DNA of 64,000 bases from Spongospora subterranea f. sp. subterranea. Taxonomy: Eukaryota > Endomyxa: Phytomyxea > Phytomyxea > Plasmodiophorida. Below are positions 33,531-45,097 of the stretch, one piece after another; within the stretch, counting starts at the first letter, position 1, and each line of letters opens with the position of its first letter. The position numbers and the translations under genes are program-made. The notes beneath the pieces are model-generated. The model did not search any database. It saw only the letters and a list, made by a program, of their open reading frames with translations, and had not been told where the DNA came from. The DNA lies in assembly GCA_049724395.1 (NCBI GenBank), contig JAUGWO010000081.1, positions 1-64,000 of the forward strand, in the 5' to 3' direction.

Positions 33531-35823
33531 CTGTGAAATAATCCAATGGGAATAAACCGTTTGTTACCGTGAAAAAGGTCAAAATTTACCATGGTTATGG
33601 CACAAAAACGTTGGTCGGGATTGAATCCAGCATCGTCTTATTTTTATAACGCTGTGCTTATCAATTGTAGGTTAATGATAATCCGTTTATCCCTATCGCT
33701 GTTCATTTAAGTGGAGCCATAAACCCACCATTTGTCTCAATTTCGTTTTGCCTCGCTTTCAGACCCTTTTCGACCTTCATGGCGAATTTCCAGAGGGATA
33801 GTAAACCGATGAATCAATCTGGTCTGTTATCGATATCGTCACCCGATTTCCAAAGGTTTGCACATTTGTTACCAAGAAAAATTCACCCATTTTACATTCT
33901 CCAACCGAGCTGATAAAAGTCACTGAGATTAACAAATTAAAGGAGAAAACCCTCGAGGACAAAGGCTGTGCAAATATTGTGAGAATGCGGAAGCGAAGGT
34001 CAAACGAAACCAGCTGCAGGTATCGGGCATTGAACGTTTCAGCTAGGATGTGGAGAATACGGAACGGTTTGAGGCCTGGGGAGTCTCTCGTCAGAGCAAC
34101 AATTCGAACCAACTGGACCATCAAGCATGTTCTGTGAATAATCCAGCTCAAATGTTGTTTTACCGTGTCAGCACAACATTTCTAAAACAACAATCACGAA
34201 CTGGAGAATTGAAGACGTCGGTCTGAGGATAGCTTGATAAAGGCGTCGCTCGTGTTGTAGTTATTGACAGTTCTGACGGTTGATTCCAACTGAATCTGAA
34301 CTATCATATTCTCAGCTGCTGAAGCGGGGTTAAAACGATAGAATATACTGCCATCTGGTCCGAAATACTCATGGGCGGCTCCGACCCACTAATCCATTCT
34401 AAAATAGGCCCATGGTCATCATTGAAGTCGGTTTGACACAGAATAACAGCAACACGAATGTTTCATGTATATAAACAGTGAACCTGCCAGCCTGCAGTGA
34501 GCGACTGGATCTATAGAAAACGCCACAACACCAGCTTGATACTGAATGGAACCAACATTCCTCGGTCCCGTGGAAATGACGACGAGAGGTTGAGAAGACT
34601 GTTGGGCCAATCTTAGTAAACCCGGGCATCTGTTTGCAAGCAGAATGTGGCGCGTGAGCTTGTCGAGGTATCAGATTTCGCCTCGGATTCCATCTTTGCT
34701 CAAGCGATACCGCACGCAAGGTTAAAGGTTCTTGCTCTTCAATCAGTCCGTTTACAGTGATTGTACCACAGATATATGTCGTGTCAATCTGCCGACATAC
34801 ACCAACTAGGAGCCCACCATATTCTTCATTCGCGCCAAGCTCATGGCGACCAACGCCGATGATTTAGATCGAAGAGAACGTATCGCCATGGCGCGGTCCG
34901 GCCTGCTATGGTTCTGGTCACTGCGACTTTACAAGACGATATTTGCGGAATCTGGCCCATCATGTCTTCGTTTTCGCTCGATCCCCTGTTGTCGCTCCGC
35001 GCCATTGCACAGAAGAAGCCTGTGAACACATTTTCGGCATCATTCGCACGAGGTCACTGTACGTGATTTTTTCCAACTCCAGGACAATCTCGAACAGTTC
35101 ATCGATGCAGCGTTCCGCTCTTCGTGGGCGAAATGCCAAGGGTTATCTGTCGTGGATTTGAGGTGTTCTTGACTCTGGAAAGGCTCATTCCAAATCAGGC
35201 TGAAAAAAATTTATCATGTAGGGATATCTGATACTCCAGGCGTAAGCATTGACCAGAGCACTGCATCGCTGGCGCATCAGTTGTTCGAACTGATTCGTCC
35301 TGTTGTGAGGGGGAGGGGGCACAATGACGCTGAGCAAGTCGTACTTTGATTCAAAATGCTGAACGAGTATCCAATTCCTCATCAGGGCGTTGATTCATTC
35401 ATGTGCGGCAATGCAATACGGGACGCCATCGGTCGTCGGGATTCATCTGGTTTCAGAAACCAGTCGCGTTTGTTATTAACGGACGTGTAAATGTAGTTAA
35501 ATGCCTATCCTGATTCATGGGCAATTGCATAAAAACGTGAATTAAATAATTCCGCATGCAGTGGATCGATGCAGGTTGATACTGTGATTGGGCTGAGGTT
35601 CCAGCGAGATATGTGATCATGTTTGTCGGGATGGAGCGTCAGAAGTTCACGTCTGAAGGGGGAGGCCGTGCATGTTGCTGAAGGCAGATTCAGCACCCTG
35701 GTTGCAAACATTCGTGCGTCTTTTGCGACATCCAGAAATGGCGAGGCGCAGTTCTGGACAGAGAGAACCGGTCAGAAGTCTAGAATTCTGAGGTACTGGT
35801 TCATTTCCAGTTCAGCCGTAAAG
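33531..35823. other. Duplicated non-coding block, no gene supported
   Basis: 33700-34420 is the partner of 31480-32270. The part just before 35824 resembles the leader of the intact phosphatase gene (GCGCAGTTCTGGA versus GCGCACTTCTGGA; GGTTCATTTCCA versus AGTTCATTTCCA). Open frames at 34843-35161 have no recognised motif. Confidence 0.45.
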
Positions 35824-36345
35824 ATGACACATCGTATTGTGGTGTGGATTTATAGTCGCTCTGAACATGTGCCTCTTTATCACAACAAACGTGGTAATAA
35901 TTTTATTCGCCTATCTAACAACTTAACATTTGCTCAGGCAACGCCTGACAGTGATTCTGCGCTGCAAGCGATTCAGGGCACGGGATGTAAATAGACATTT
36001 TCCACAGCGAAGCGCTAAAAACCCGACTGCACTCCTGGGTGCTCTGCAGTTGGCACTATCCTCAACGAGTAGGTTAGACCCGAGGGCTTTACAGGCGACA
36101 TTTATCCTTAACAAGGAGCCTAAACCCAATTGCTTCCCTGAGAAAGTCTGTCCGGTCAAACGGCCAAAGAACCGCCCTTGATTGTGATTCGACATGGTCA
36201 GGCCCAAAGTAATCACCAAGGAAATGTTCAAGGTTCCGGCAGATCGTCGTTTTGAATTGGTCAAGACGAAGACTGTAGAGAGCGTATTACTGGCCTCTGA
36301 TCCGACTTCCGCTCCAACAAAAATACCAATTTCAATCAGTAAGTG
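35824..36345 (+). pseudogene. Third histidine-phosphatase copy, decayed
   Basis: Starts MTHRIVVW like the intact paralogue, keeps a first intron-like gap and ends of later exons (ATTCGACATGGTCAGGCCCA encodes IRHGQAQ; GTAGAGAGCGTATTACTGGC matches the CRERITGL segment). Most of the catalytic domain is deleted and frames do not connect. The third exon is missing. Confidence 0.8.
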
Positions 36346-36995
36346 CTTTTTGCATTGATAATCAGTGTGACGAATTTACCCTTGCCGACAAACCAAGTCC
36401 GAAGATTCCGTCAAGGATAAGAACTGCGAGCATTGTATATATCTTGCGAACAATCTGATGACGCTTTCCTCCACCAAATCATCGAATCTTTGGTGTGAGT
36501 GTCTCTTCTGATGGCGTGATGGCTTGTTGATGCAGAAGGTGATTTACCACTATCTTGTTTTCATCAAAACTGTGCGAAATCAACTTGGCCATGATAATGC
36601 GACCTTTGTCGATCAGAAATCACATATTAGAGTTCAAAGGTAGAAATTGAACCTTCACCACCAACCACCATTATGGAACAATACAAAATCACGCTGTCGC
36701 GAGAACGTTCTTCGCCTATTCAAATTAAGTTGACCCTAACTAACCACCTGAGCGGACCGCATTCATATAAGAGCACACAATTCTGTCGGCATGACTGTAC
36801 TAACACTTACTTTGGAAGATGCAACAGCCCATTGGATGGCATTCCGACACGCTAACAATTCGCATCCTGAATCTAACGCGCGATCAGACTGCGAAAGAAC
36901 ATATATGAGATCGTCGCTAATGAAATCCCGTTGTGCCATCTTGCAAACTTCAATGGGCAATACAGTTGATAACGCCTTCAGTGATAAAACAGACT
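36346..36995. other. Intergenic before the 40-bp array
   Basis: No gene supported. AT-rich, short frames. Confidence 0.3.
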
Positions 36996-39900
36996 ATATG
37001 GTCGTCCATGGATGGTATTGCACAAGTGTAACACAATATGGTCGTCCATGGATGGTATTGCACAAGTGTAACACAATATGGTCGTCCATGGATGGTATTG
37101 CACAAGTGTAACACAGTATGGTCGTCCATGGATGGTATTGCACAAGTGTAACACAGTATGGTCGTCCATGGATGGTATTGCACAAGTGTAACACAGTATG
37201 GTCGTCCATGGATGGTATTGCACAAGTGTAACACAGTATGGTCGTCCATGGATGGTATTGCACAAGTGTAACACAATATGGTCGTCCATGGATGGTATTG
37301 CACAAGTGTAACACAGTATGGTCGTCCATGGATGGTATTGCACAAGTGTAACACAATATGGTCGTCCATGGATGGTATTGCACAAGTGTAACACAGTATG
37401 GTCGTCCATGGATGGTCACAAGTGTAACACAGTATGGTCGTCCATGGATGGTATTGCACAAGTGTAACACAATATGGTCGTCCATGGATGGTATTGCACA
37501 AGTGTAACACAATATGGTCGTCCATGGATGGTATTGCACAAGTGTAACACAGTATGGTCGTCCATGGATGGTATTGCACAAGTGTAACACAGTATGGTCG
37601 TCCATGGATGGTATTGCACAAGTGTAACACAGTATGGTCGTCCATGGGTGGTATTGCACAAGTGTAACACAATAATGTCGTCCATGGATGGTATTGCACA
37701 AGTGTAACACAATATGGTCGTCAATGGATGGTATTGCACAAGTGTAACACAGTATGGTCGTCCATGGATGGTATTGCACAAGTGTAACACAATAATGTCG
37801 TCCATGGATGGTATTGCACAAGTGTAACACAGTATGGTCGTCCATGGATGGTATTGCACAAGTGTAACACAGTATGGTCGTCCATGGATGGTATTGCACA
37901 AGTGTAACACAGTATGGTCGTCCATGGATGGTATTGCACAAGTGTAACACAATATGGTCGTCCATGGATGGTATTGCACAATTGTAACACAGTATGGTCG
38001 TCCATGGATGGTATTGCACAAGTGTAACACAGTATGGTCGTCCATGGATGGTATTGCACAAGTGTAACACATGGTCGTCCATATGGTCGTCCATGGATGG
38101 TATTGCACAAGTGTAACACAGTATGGTCGTCCATGGATGGTATTGCACAAGTGTAACACAGTATGGTCGTCCATGGATGGTATTGCACAAGTGTAACACA
38201 GTATGGTCGTCCATGGATGGTATTGCACAAGTGTAACACAGTATGGTCGTCCATGGATGGTATTGCACAAGTGTAACACAGTATGGTCGTCCATGGATGG
38301 TATTGCACAAGTGTAACACAGTATGGTCGTCCATGGATGGTATTGCACAAGTGTAACACAGTATGGTCGTCCATGGATGGTATTGCACAAGTGTAACACA
38401 GTATGGTCGTCCATGGATGGTATTGCACAAGTGTAACACAGTATGGTCGTCCATGGATGGTATTGCACAAGTGTAACACAGTATGGTCGTCCATGGATGG
38501 TATTGCACAAGTGTAACACAGTATGTAACACAATGGTCGTCCATGGATGTCGTCCATGGATGGTATTGCACAAGTGTAACACAGTATGGTCGTCCATGGA
38601 TGGTATTGCACAAGTGTAACACAGTATGGTCGTCCATGGATGGTATTGCACAAGTGTAACACAGTATGGTCGTCCATGGATGGTATTGCACAAGTGTAAC
38701 ACAGTATGGTCGTCCATGGATGGTATTGCACAAGTGTAACACAGTATGGTCGTCCATGGATGGTATTGCACAAGTGTAACACAGTATGGTCGTCCATGGA
38801 TGGTATTGCACAAGTGTAACACAGTATGGTCGTCCATGGATGGTATTGCACAAGTGTAACACAGTATGGTCGTCCATGGATGGTATTGCACAAGTGTAAC
38901 ACAATATGGTCGTCCATGGATGGTATTGCACAAGTGTAACACAGTATGGTCGTCCATGGATGGTATTGCACAAGTGTAACACAGTATGGTCGTCCATGGA
39001 TGGTATTGCACAAGTGTAACACAGTATGGTCGTCCATGGATGGTATTGCACAAGTGTAACACAGTATGGTCGTCCATGGATGGTATTGCACAAGTGTAAC
39101 ACAGTATGGTCGTCCATGGATGGTATTGCACAAGTGTAACACAGTATGGTCGTCCATGGATGGTATTGCACAAGTGTAACACAGTATGGTCGTCCATGGA
39201 TGGTATTGCACAAGTGTAACACAGTATGGTCGTCCATGGATGGTATTGCACAAGTGTAACACAATATGGTCGTCCATGGATGGTATTGCACAAGTGTAAC
39301 ACAGTATGGTCGTCCATGGATGGTATTGCACAAGTGTAACACAGTATGGTCGTCCATGGATGGTATTGCACAAGTGTAACACAATTTGGTCGTCCATGGA
39401 TGGTATTGCACAAGTGTAACACAGTATGGTCGTCCATGGATGGTATTGCACAAGTGTAACACAGTATGGTCGTCCATGGATGGTATTGCACAAGTGTAAC
39501 ACAGTATGGTCGTCCATGGATGGTATTGCACAAGTGTAACACAATATGGTCGTCCATGGATGGTATTGCACAAGTGTAACACAGTATGGTCGTCCATGGA
39601 TGGTATTGCACAAGTGTAACACAGTATGGTCGTCCATGGATGGTATTGCACAAGTGTAACACAGTATGGTCGTCCATGGATGGTATTGCACAAGTGTAAC
39701 ACAATATGGTCGTCCATGGATGGTATTGCACAAGTGTAACACAGTATGGTCGTCCATGGATGGTATTGCACAAGTGTAACACAGTATGGTCGTCCATGGA
39801 TGGTATTGCACAAGTGTAACACAATATGGTCGTCCATGGATGGTATTGCACAAGTGTAACACAGTATGGTCGTCCATGGATGGTATTGCACAAGTGTAAC

Positions 39901-40224
39901 ACAGTATGGTCGTCCATGGATGGTATTGCACAAGTGTAACACAATATGGTCGTCCATGGATGGTATTGCACAAGTGTAACACAGTATGGTCGTCCATGGA
40001 TGGTATTGCACAAGTGTAACACAGTATGGTCGTCCATGGATGGTATTGCACAAGTGTAACACAGTATGGTCGTCCATGGATGGTATTGCACAAGTGTAAC
40101 ACAATATGGTCGTCCATGGATGGTATTGCACAAGTGTAACACAGTATGGTCGTCCATGGATGGTATTGCACAAGTGTAACACAGTATGGTCGTGTCCATG
40201 GATGGTATTGCACAAGTGTAACAC
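36996..40224 (+). repeat. 40-bp minisatellite, about 80 copies
   Basis: Unit is TATGGTCGTCCATGGATGGT followed by ATTGCACAAGTGTAACACAG, 40 bp, repeated almost perfectly over 3.2 kb. The main variation is G/A before TATGG, which alternates in no fixed order; a few units are shortened or rearranged (about 37412, 38072, 38525). Because 40 is not a multiple of 3 and the unit has no stop on the minus strand, all three minus frames stay open for 841-1076 codons. These are not genes. Degenerate outliers continue to about 40365. Confidence 0.98.
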
Positions 40225-40966
40225 TTAGAGTCCATGATGATAACATGTACTGTATCCTATTACTGACTACTCAGTAATAATCATCCATAGTATCGCACAA
40301 GTGTAACACTCAGGGAGTGAGTTGAGACCTCTTCGATTATAAGGCGACGAGCAAGTGTAACGATTAGAATTCACTGAATTTTGAATGTTCACTTTTTCCA
40401 TTTTGAATACCGAATTTTGAATGTTTTACTTTTTTCATTTGGAATACCGAGGTATAACTGATTCAAAGGGCATAACTCTAACAATTGACAAGAACATCGA
40501 GGTCCAAAGGAGCTGTAAAACACCAAGAGGGAAAATGAGAGCGATTTTTGTAAAACAACGGAGGGTGTAGTATCAATGAAGCTGGACTTGACGCATTTGA
40601 ACAAGGCGTGAAAAACATATGCATCAGGGCGGAACGCTCTCATGCGTTATAAATAAAAATCAATCATCAACAAAATTCAGGCGGTGAATGTGTCCCTATC
40701 TAGAATGAGGGTAGTTACGATGGCCAAGCTCATTCTGGACCATTGGCTCATTCTGGACCAGTTCCGAGAACTAGCTGGCAGACCGCTTTGAAGTCCTTGG
40801 TACTAAGGCGGTCCAAGTTGTGCATCAACCGCCGCTTCGATGAAGGGTGGTACTAAGGTACTTCTTGCCGGTACACGTAGCAGACGGGGTGATGTACTTA
40901 GACAAGCCAGCCGTTTCCAAGAACACGGTTCGAGTGCTCACAACGGACAAGGGCCTTGTGTACGAG
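40225..40966. other. Flank of inverted transposon pair
   Basis: No gene. Positions 40772-40845 (GCTGGCAGACCGCTTTGAAG...) recur in the same orientation at 41901-41970 between the two inverted transposon copies. GTTCCGAGAACT at 40758 recurs inverted at about 42905. Confidence 0.5.
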
Positions 40967-41129
40967 CTACCGTAGATCACGGGGATTTATACCACACATG
41001 GTCCTGTACCACCCATAAGAATTTTGCGTACATCAGTCACCAATGAACGCAGTTTTAGTGATAGCGCAGTTTCATCTCCTCCGTCAGGTAGGTCTTTTCT
41101 CCCCGAGTCCGGGGACATTTTTTTTACTT

Positions 41130-41530
41130 GTTTTGGCGCAGGGGAACTATGGCTGGCCATCATCCTTCAGGCGTTGCTTTGGAGGTCGTCGGGATCGAAT
41201 CAGGTACCAATGGACGCTCATGTGAGGAGCATGATATTTGCGGTTCTGCCCTCACTCTGGACTCCATATTGCGATTGCGCTCTATAGAAATTGATAATGG
41301 TGTAGCTACTTGATAGCACGATGTATGTTTCATTTTGTAGTTAACTTTCGATGCAGATCAAGGCAAAGTCGAGAAAGCAATTGCCGCGTTTTGGGTGACA
41401 GATGGCGTCGATCGTTGCCTGGTTGGTTTCTTGCCGAGACATATGGTTCCGAGAGCCGCAACATTTGATAACAAAATTGCTCAAGTCGTGGAGTTGTTTT
41501 CTCAGTCTGAAAACTCATATGACCGACGTC
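41130..41530 (+). CDS. Plus-strand protein of inverted element, unknown family
   Basis: Reading about 41130-41301, then 41341 onward after a 39-bp intron (GTAGCT..TGTAG, phase 0), gives AGHHPSGVALEVVGIESGTN, CEEHDICGSALTLDSILRLR, LTFDADQGKVEKAIAAFWV and TDGVDRCLVGFLPRHMV, ending near QVVELFSQSENSYD. The upstream exon is uncertain in phase. I cannot name the family. The CxVGFLPRH-type motif reminds me of proteins found repeatedly in oomycete genomes, but this is memory, not a search. Its 3' end overlaps the 3' end of the minus-strand gene. Confidence 0.5.
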
Positions 41531-41867
41531 GATCGCACCCAATCGCCATTTCGCGTTTCTCAAATATCCAACGTAAAATATCCTCTGATATATCTTTCAA
41601 AGAGGAAGCCTGTCCCACGTGGATGGAGTTGGCATTTGGACGCGATTTCAATAATTGCTCCTTGTTGGCAATCCAGACGCGGAGCTGGCACGGCTGAATC
41701 CCATTCTCACGACAAAATGCAGCTTTAGAATCATCGAACTCTTCATAAGCTTGAACGATCTTGAGTTTGGTCGCATTGGAAATGCTTGTTCGTCGAACCA
41801 TTTTGCTTTTTTCTGTCACGGGGGAAATCACGGGCTCCTGTACCAGGTACCCCGAAAAGATGTACAT
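41502..41867 (-). CDS. HTH protein of inverted element (pogo/CENP-B-like N-terminus)
   Basis: 121 aa. From KMVRRTSISNATKLKIVQAY through SKAAFCRENGIQPCQLRVW it has the pattern of the psq/CENP-B-type helix-turn-helix that begins pogo-like transposases. It continues with LLKSRPNANSIHVG and ISEDILRWIFEKREMAIG, like the second HTH of that family. It stops (RRRSYEFSD) before any DDE domain. Either it is a truncated transposase or it works as a separate DNA-binding protein. An identical copy lies at 42006-42371 on the plus strand. Confidence 0.6.
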   Translation of the reverse strand: MYIFSGYLVQEPVISPVTEKSKMVRRTSISNATKLKIVQAYEEFDDSKAAFCRENGIQPCQLRVWIANKEQLLKSRPNANSIHVGQASSLKDISEDILRWIFEKREMAIGCDRRRSYEFSD

Positions 41868-41977
41868 TTGGGGGGTATAAATCCCCGTGATCTACGGTAG
41901 CTGGCAGACCGCTTTGAAGTCCTTGGTACTAAGGCAGTCCAAGTTGTGCATCAACTGCCGCACTTTCGATGAAGCAG

Positions 41978-42906
41978 CTAGATCACGGGGATTTATACCC
42001 CCCAAATGTACATCTTTTCGGGGTACCTGGTACAGGAGCCCGTGATTTCCCCCGTGACAGAAAAAAGCAAAATGGTTCGACGAACAAGCATTTCCAATGC
42101 GACCAAACTCAAGATCGTTCAAGCTTATGAAGAGTTCGATGATTCTAAAGCTGCATTTTGTCGTGAGAATGGGATTCAGCCGTGCCAGCTCCGCGTCTGG
42201 ATTGCCAACAAGGAGCAATTATTGAAATCGCGTCCAAATGCCAACTCCATCCACGTGGGACAGGCTTCCTCTTTGAAAGATATATCAGAGGATATTTTAC
42301 GTTGGATATTTGAGAAACGCGAAATGGCGATTGGGTGCGATCGACGTCGGTCATATGAGTTTTCAGACTGAGAAAACAACTCCACGACTTGAGCAATTTT
42401 GTTATCAAATGTTGCGGCTCTCGGAACCATATGTCTCGGCAAGAAACCAACCAGGCAACGATCGACGCCATCTGTCACCCAAAACGCGGCAATTGCTTTC
42501 TCGACTTTGCCTTGATCTGCATCGAAAGTTAACTACAAAATGAAACATACATCGTGCTATCAAGTAGCTACACCATTATCAATTTCTATAGAGCGCAATC
42601 GCAATATGGAGTCCAGAGTGAGGGCAGAACCGCAAATATCATGCTCCTCACATGAGCGTCCATTGGTACCTGATTCGATCCCGACGACCTCCAAAGCAAC
42701 GCCTGAAGGATGATGGCCAGCCATAGTTCCCCTGCGCCAAAACAAGTAAAAAAAATGTCCCCGGACTCGGGGAGAAAAGACCTACCTGACGGAGGAGATG
42801 AAACTGCGCTATCACTAAAACTGCGTTCATTGGTGACTGATGTACGCAAAATTCTTATGGGTGGTACAGGACCATGTGTGGTATAAATCCCCGTGATCTA
42901 CGGTAG
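41978..42906 (-). mobile_element. 0.93-kb DNA transposon, inverted copy 2
   Basis: Inverted, essentially identical copy of 40967-41900, separated from it by 77 bp. The inner end has lost a few terminal bases (CTAGATCAC instead of CTACCGTAGATCAC). It encodes the same two proteins, the HTH protein at 42006-42371 (+) and the plus-strand-type protein at about 42740-42345 (-). Confidence 0.75.
42006..42371 (+). CDS. HTH protein, second copy
   Basis: Same 121-aa product as 41502-41867 without a residue difference. See that entry for motifs. Confidence 0.6.
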   Translation: MYIFSGYLVQEPVISPVTEKSKMVRRTSISNATKLKIVQAYEEFDDSKAAFCRENGIQPCQLRVWIANKEQLLKSRPNANSIHVGQASSLKDISEDILRWIFEKREMAIGCDRRRSYEFSD

Positions 42907-43108
42907 TTCTCGGAACGTACACGTCTGGAGGCTGATCCAGTAGAGCTCATCCAAGATGCGTTAGAACTTCTGTGATTTTAAAAACGGGAGGTTCAGAGCT
43001 TGGGTCCTATGCCTCTGAGACACTGTCCCAAAACTCCATCGATTATGTCGTATGGAGAGATGTACGAAGACCATTCTAGCAGCCGTCTCCTTGAGAATCC
43101 CATCTCCC
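42907..43108. other. Intergenic
   Basis: No feature seen. Confidence 0.3.
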
Positions 43109-43457
43109 TTATGGCAGTGTCAGCGGATAGTCGTCGTGGAAGCTGAAGTGCTCGTCCACCTTGTGCGTGACTGACGGCGACAGCGTTATTAGTATCGTCC
43201 GCGCCGAGACCGGCATGTGCAGCGTATCTCTACAAAACACGGCGCAGCTGAGCGAGAATGCGACCATGTCGACGGCGGAGGTCGGTGCGGTTGTCGGGGG
43301 TAAGTTGCGTGCTACCACTCGGGTGTTGATAGCAACTATTTACCCTCCGGTATATGGCCGTACTACACCACTCCGCGTTTTTGCCCTCGTCGATCAGCGT
43401 ATTAGTGGCAATAACCGCGCTGCATGACGCACCCCACATTTTATCTGTAAGACGCAT
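43109..43457 (-). pseudogene. GC-rich coding-like fragment, unknown
   Basis: Two overlapping minus frames (43457-43230 and 43318-43109) read like coding sequence with high GC at third positions: MRLTDKMWGASCSAVIATNT, then LHMPVSARTILITLSPSV and HFSFHDDYPLTLP before a stop. A frame change near 43300 separates them. No family recognised. It may be the 3' end of a host gene cut off by the MULE and satellite that follow. Confidence 0.4.
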
Positions 43458-43504
43458 TCTGTTGAAGTGGCCATTGTTTATTCACAGAAGAAACAAGTGT
43501 CTGA

Positions 43505-45089
43505 TCAGTCTTCACCGTCATCAGAGCCACCGGGGGCTTTTTTGAACATGGGGCACCTGGAGCTGTTTGCCCTATGTCCTGTTGCATCCGTTCTTCCAGC
43601 ATTCGCACAAGTACAAGACGATATTTTTCGTTTCTTTCCGACAGAACGACGAAAACAGCGAGATAAGTTTTCTTCTGTCGGTTTTTGGTGAGATACCGCG
43701 GAGGCAGAAATCCCGAAAGATTGAACAGCTTGGCCATCCCGAAGCGATTTTGCTGCTTTGATCAAAGAAGTCACTCTGTTCATAACGAACCGATAAGTGA
43801 AATCGTCGACGCTGCTGCCGATAGAAATTAGCTCTTTGCTCTGTTTATCCAGTCGCCGGAATCGTGCCTGTTGTGTGTTGGGGACTCGTATCTGCTGTAA
43901 CATTTGCAAAGCCAAATTTGGACCGGTACGAACTGATTCCCCAGCCGTTCCGGTATTGCATTCAGAGGAATAGCCTAGTTCAGACCTGCAGACTGGAAAT
44001 TCAGGGTGATTCTAAATCCACCATCGTGGATGCAGGACTGTCTTTGAGAACAGCGGATCTTTAATTCGTGAATATACGGCGCATATACCACGACACGGAA
44101 TCAACCGCGAAGTAAAATCACGACAAGTACACGAGGCGTAGTTATTTTCAGATTTTGACGGGAGCTGAACGGTATGGACAGATCCTTGGCCACCATGACG
44201 CACAGCTTCCCATATTGAATTTACCTCATCTATACAAACGCAATCGTACTCATTCGCCAAGTTGTTCTGCTCCTTCCAAATATCATCAACTGGCTCATTC
44301 CATTCTGCCCCAGACTTGATGTATGATTTGATTTGATTTCTTGTCTTGCTTTCATATCTTGTTCTCGAACAATGGCTAATATATGATCCGGCAGCTGCAT
44401 CAAATTATAGGTGCTCAGCTCCTTTTTAAGCTGTCCATTTTCTTTGATCCGCGAATTATTGGACTCAGCACGTTGCGATGATACGTGTCCTGCAGTAAAA
44501 AACTGGGATGTGAAAGTGGCACATGTACTCTGGCGATGATTCCATAATCCCTGTAAGAATTTGGTGGCTGCTGGAAATTGAGCAAAATCTGATCTGAATT
44601 GTTCGAATTGGGCAGAAAATACGGAAGAGCTTTAAAAACGATTGAACATGAGGTCATTGCATCGTTGCATTCATTGTGTGCGAATGTCTTGCGACATCCC
44701 ACCATGGGCTGAAAACAACCCGGTCCTGAAATGGTGCAAGCAGAGTAAATGAGTCTTTTTCGGCTGGATTGCTGCAGTTGCAAATGCAGAGGCCTGATCA
44801 GTCATCAGGACAGCCTTCGAAATGCAGAAGGTTCCATCCAATATTGTGAAATCTCCTTTGGCATAACCTGTCATTGAAAATGTCTGAACAAACACTTCCT
44901 CAATTTTCATTGATTCGTCAAACCAAACATCGAAGATTCCAGAAAGTTAATTGCATCTTTGTCATTGCCGAATGCTCTCACTTTCCCCTTAGCTTTAAGT
45001 CGGTATAACAGACTAGAATCGAATCCGATGTTGGGCCACATATTTCTTAAAATCCGACGAAGCGCCCCGATACTGACGAATGGTGACAA
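43505..45089 (-). pseudogene. Mutator-like (MULE) transposase, decayed
   Basis: On the minus strand the MULE order is visible across several frames: FGNDKDAINFL near the start; KGDFTILDGTFCISK with the first Asp; VLMTDQASAFATAAI with the second Asp; THLLCLHHF, the C-x-x-H motif; SRIKENGQLKKELST with the region of the catalytic Glu; and YASCTCRDFTSRLIPCRG, a SWIM zinc finger (CxC...C) whose final His is Gly. The segment between the first and second Asp is about 60 residues shorter than normal. Frame changes occur near 44910, 44780 and 44430. No MULE terminal repeats were found, and the 5' end abuts the 200-bp satellite. Dead element. Confidence 0.82.
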
Positions 45090-45097
45090 TTCTAAGA

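Larger units (their letters stand above)
40967..41900 (+). mobile_element. 0.93-kb DNA transposon, copy 1
   Basis: Terminal inverted repeats of at least 27 bp begin CTACCGTAGATCACGGGG and end with the mirror image (41874-41900). Inside, two coding regions converge: a plus-strand reading at about 41130-41530 and a minus-strand HTH protein at 41867-41502. Copy 2 (41978-42906) is the same element in inverted orientation with no difference seen in the encoded proteins. Superfamily not assigned; the HTH resembles pogo/CENP-B-type transposase N-termini. Confidence 0.75.
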
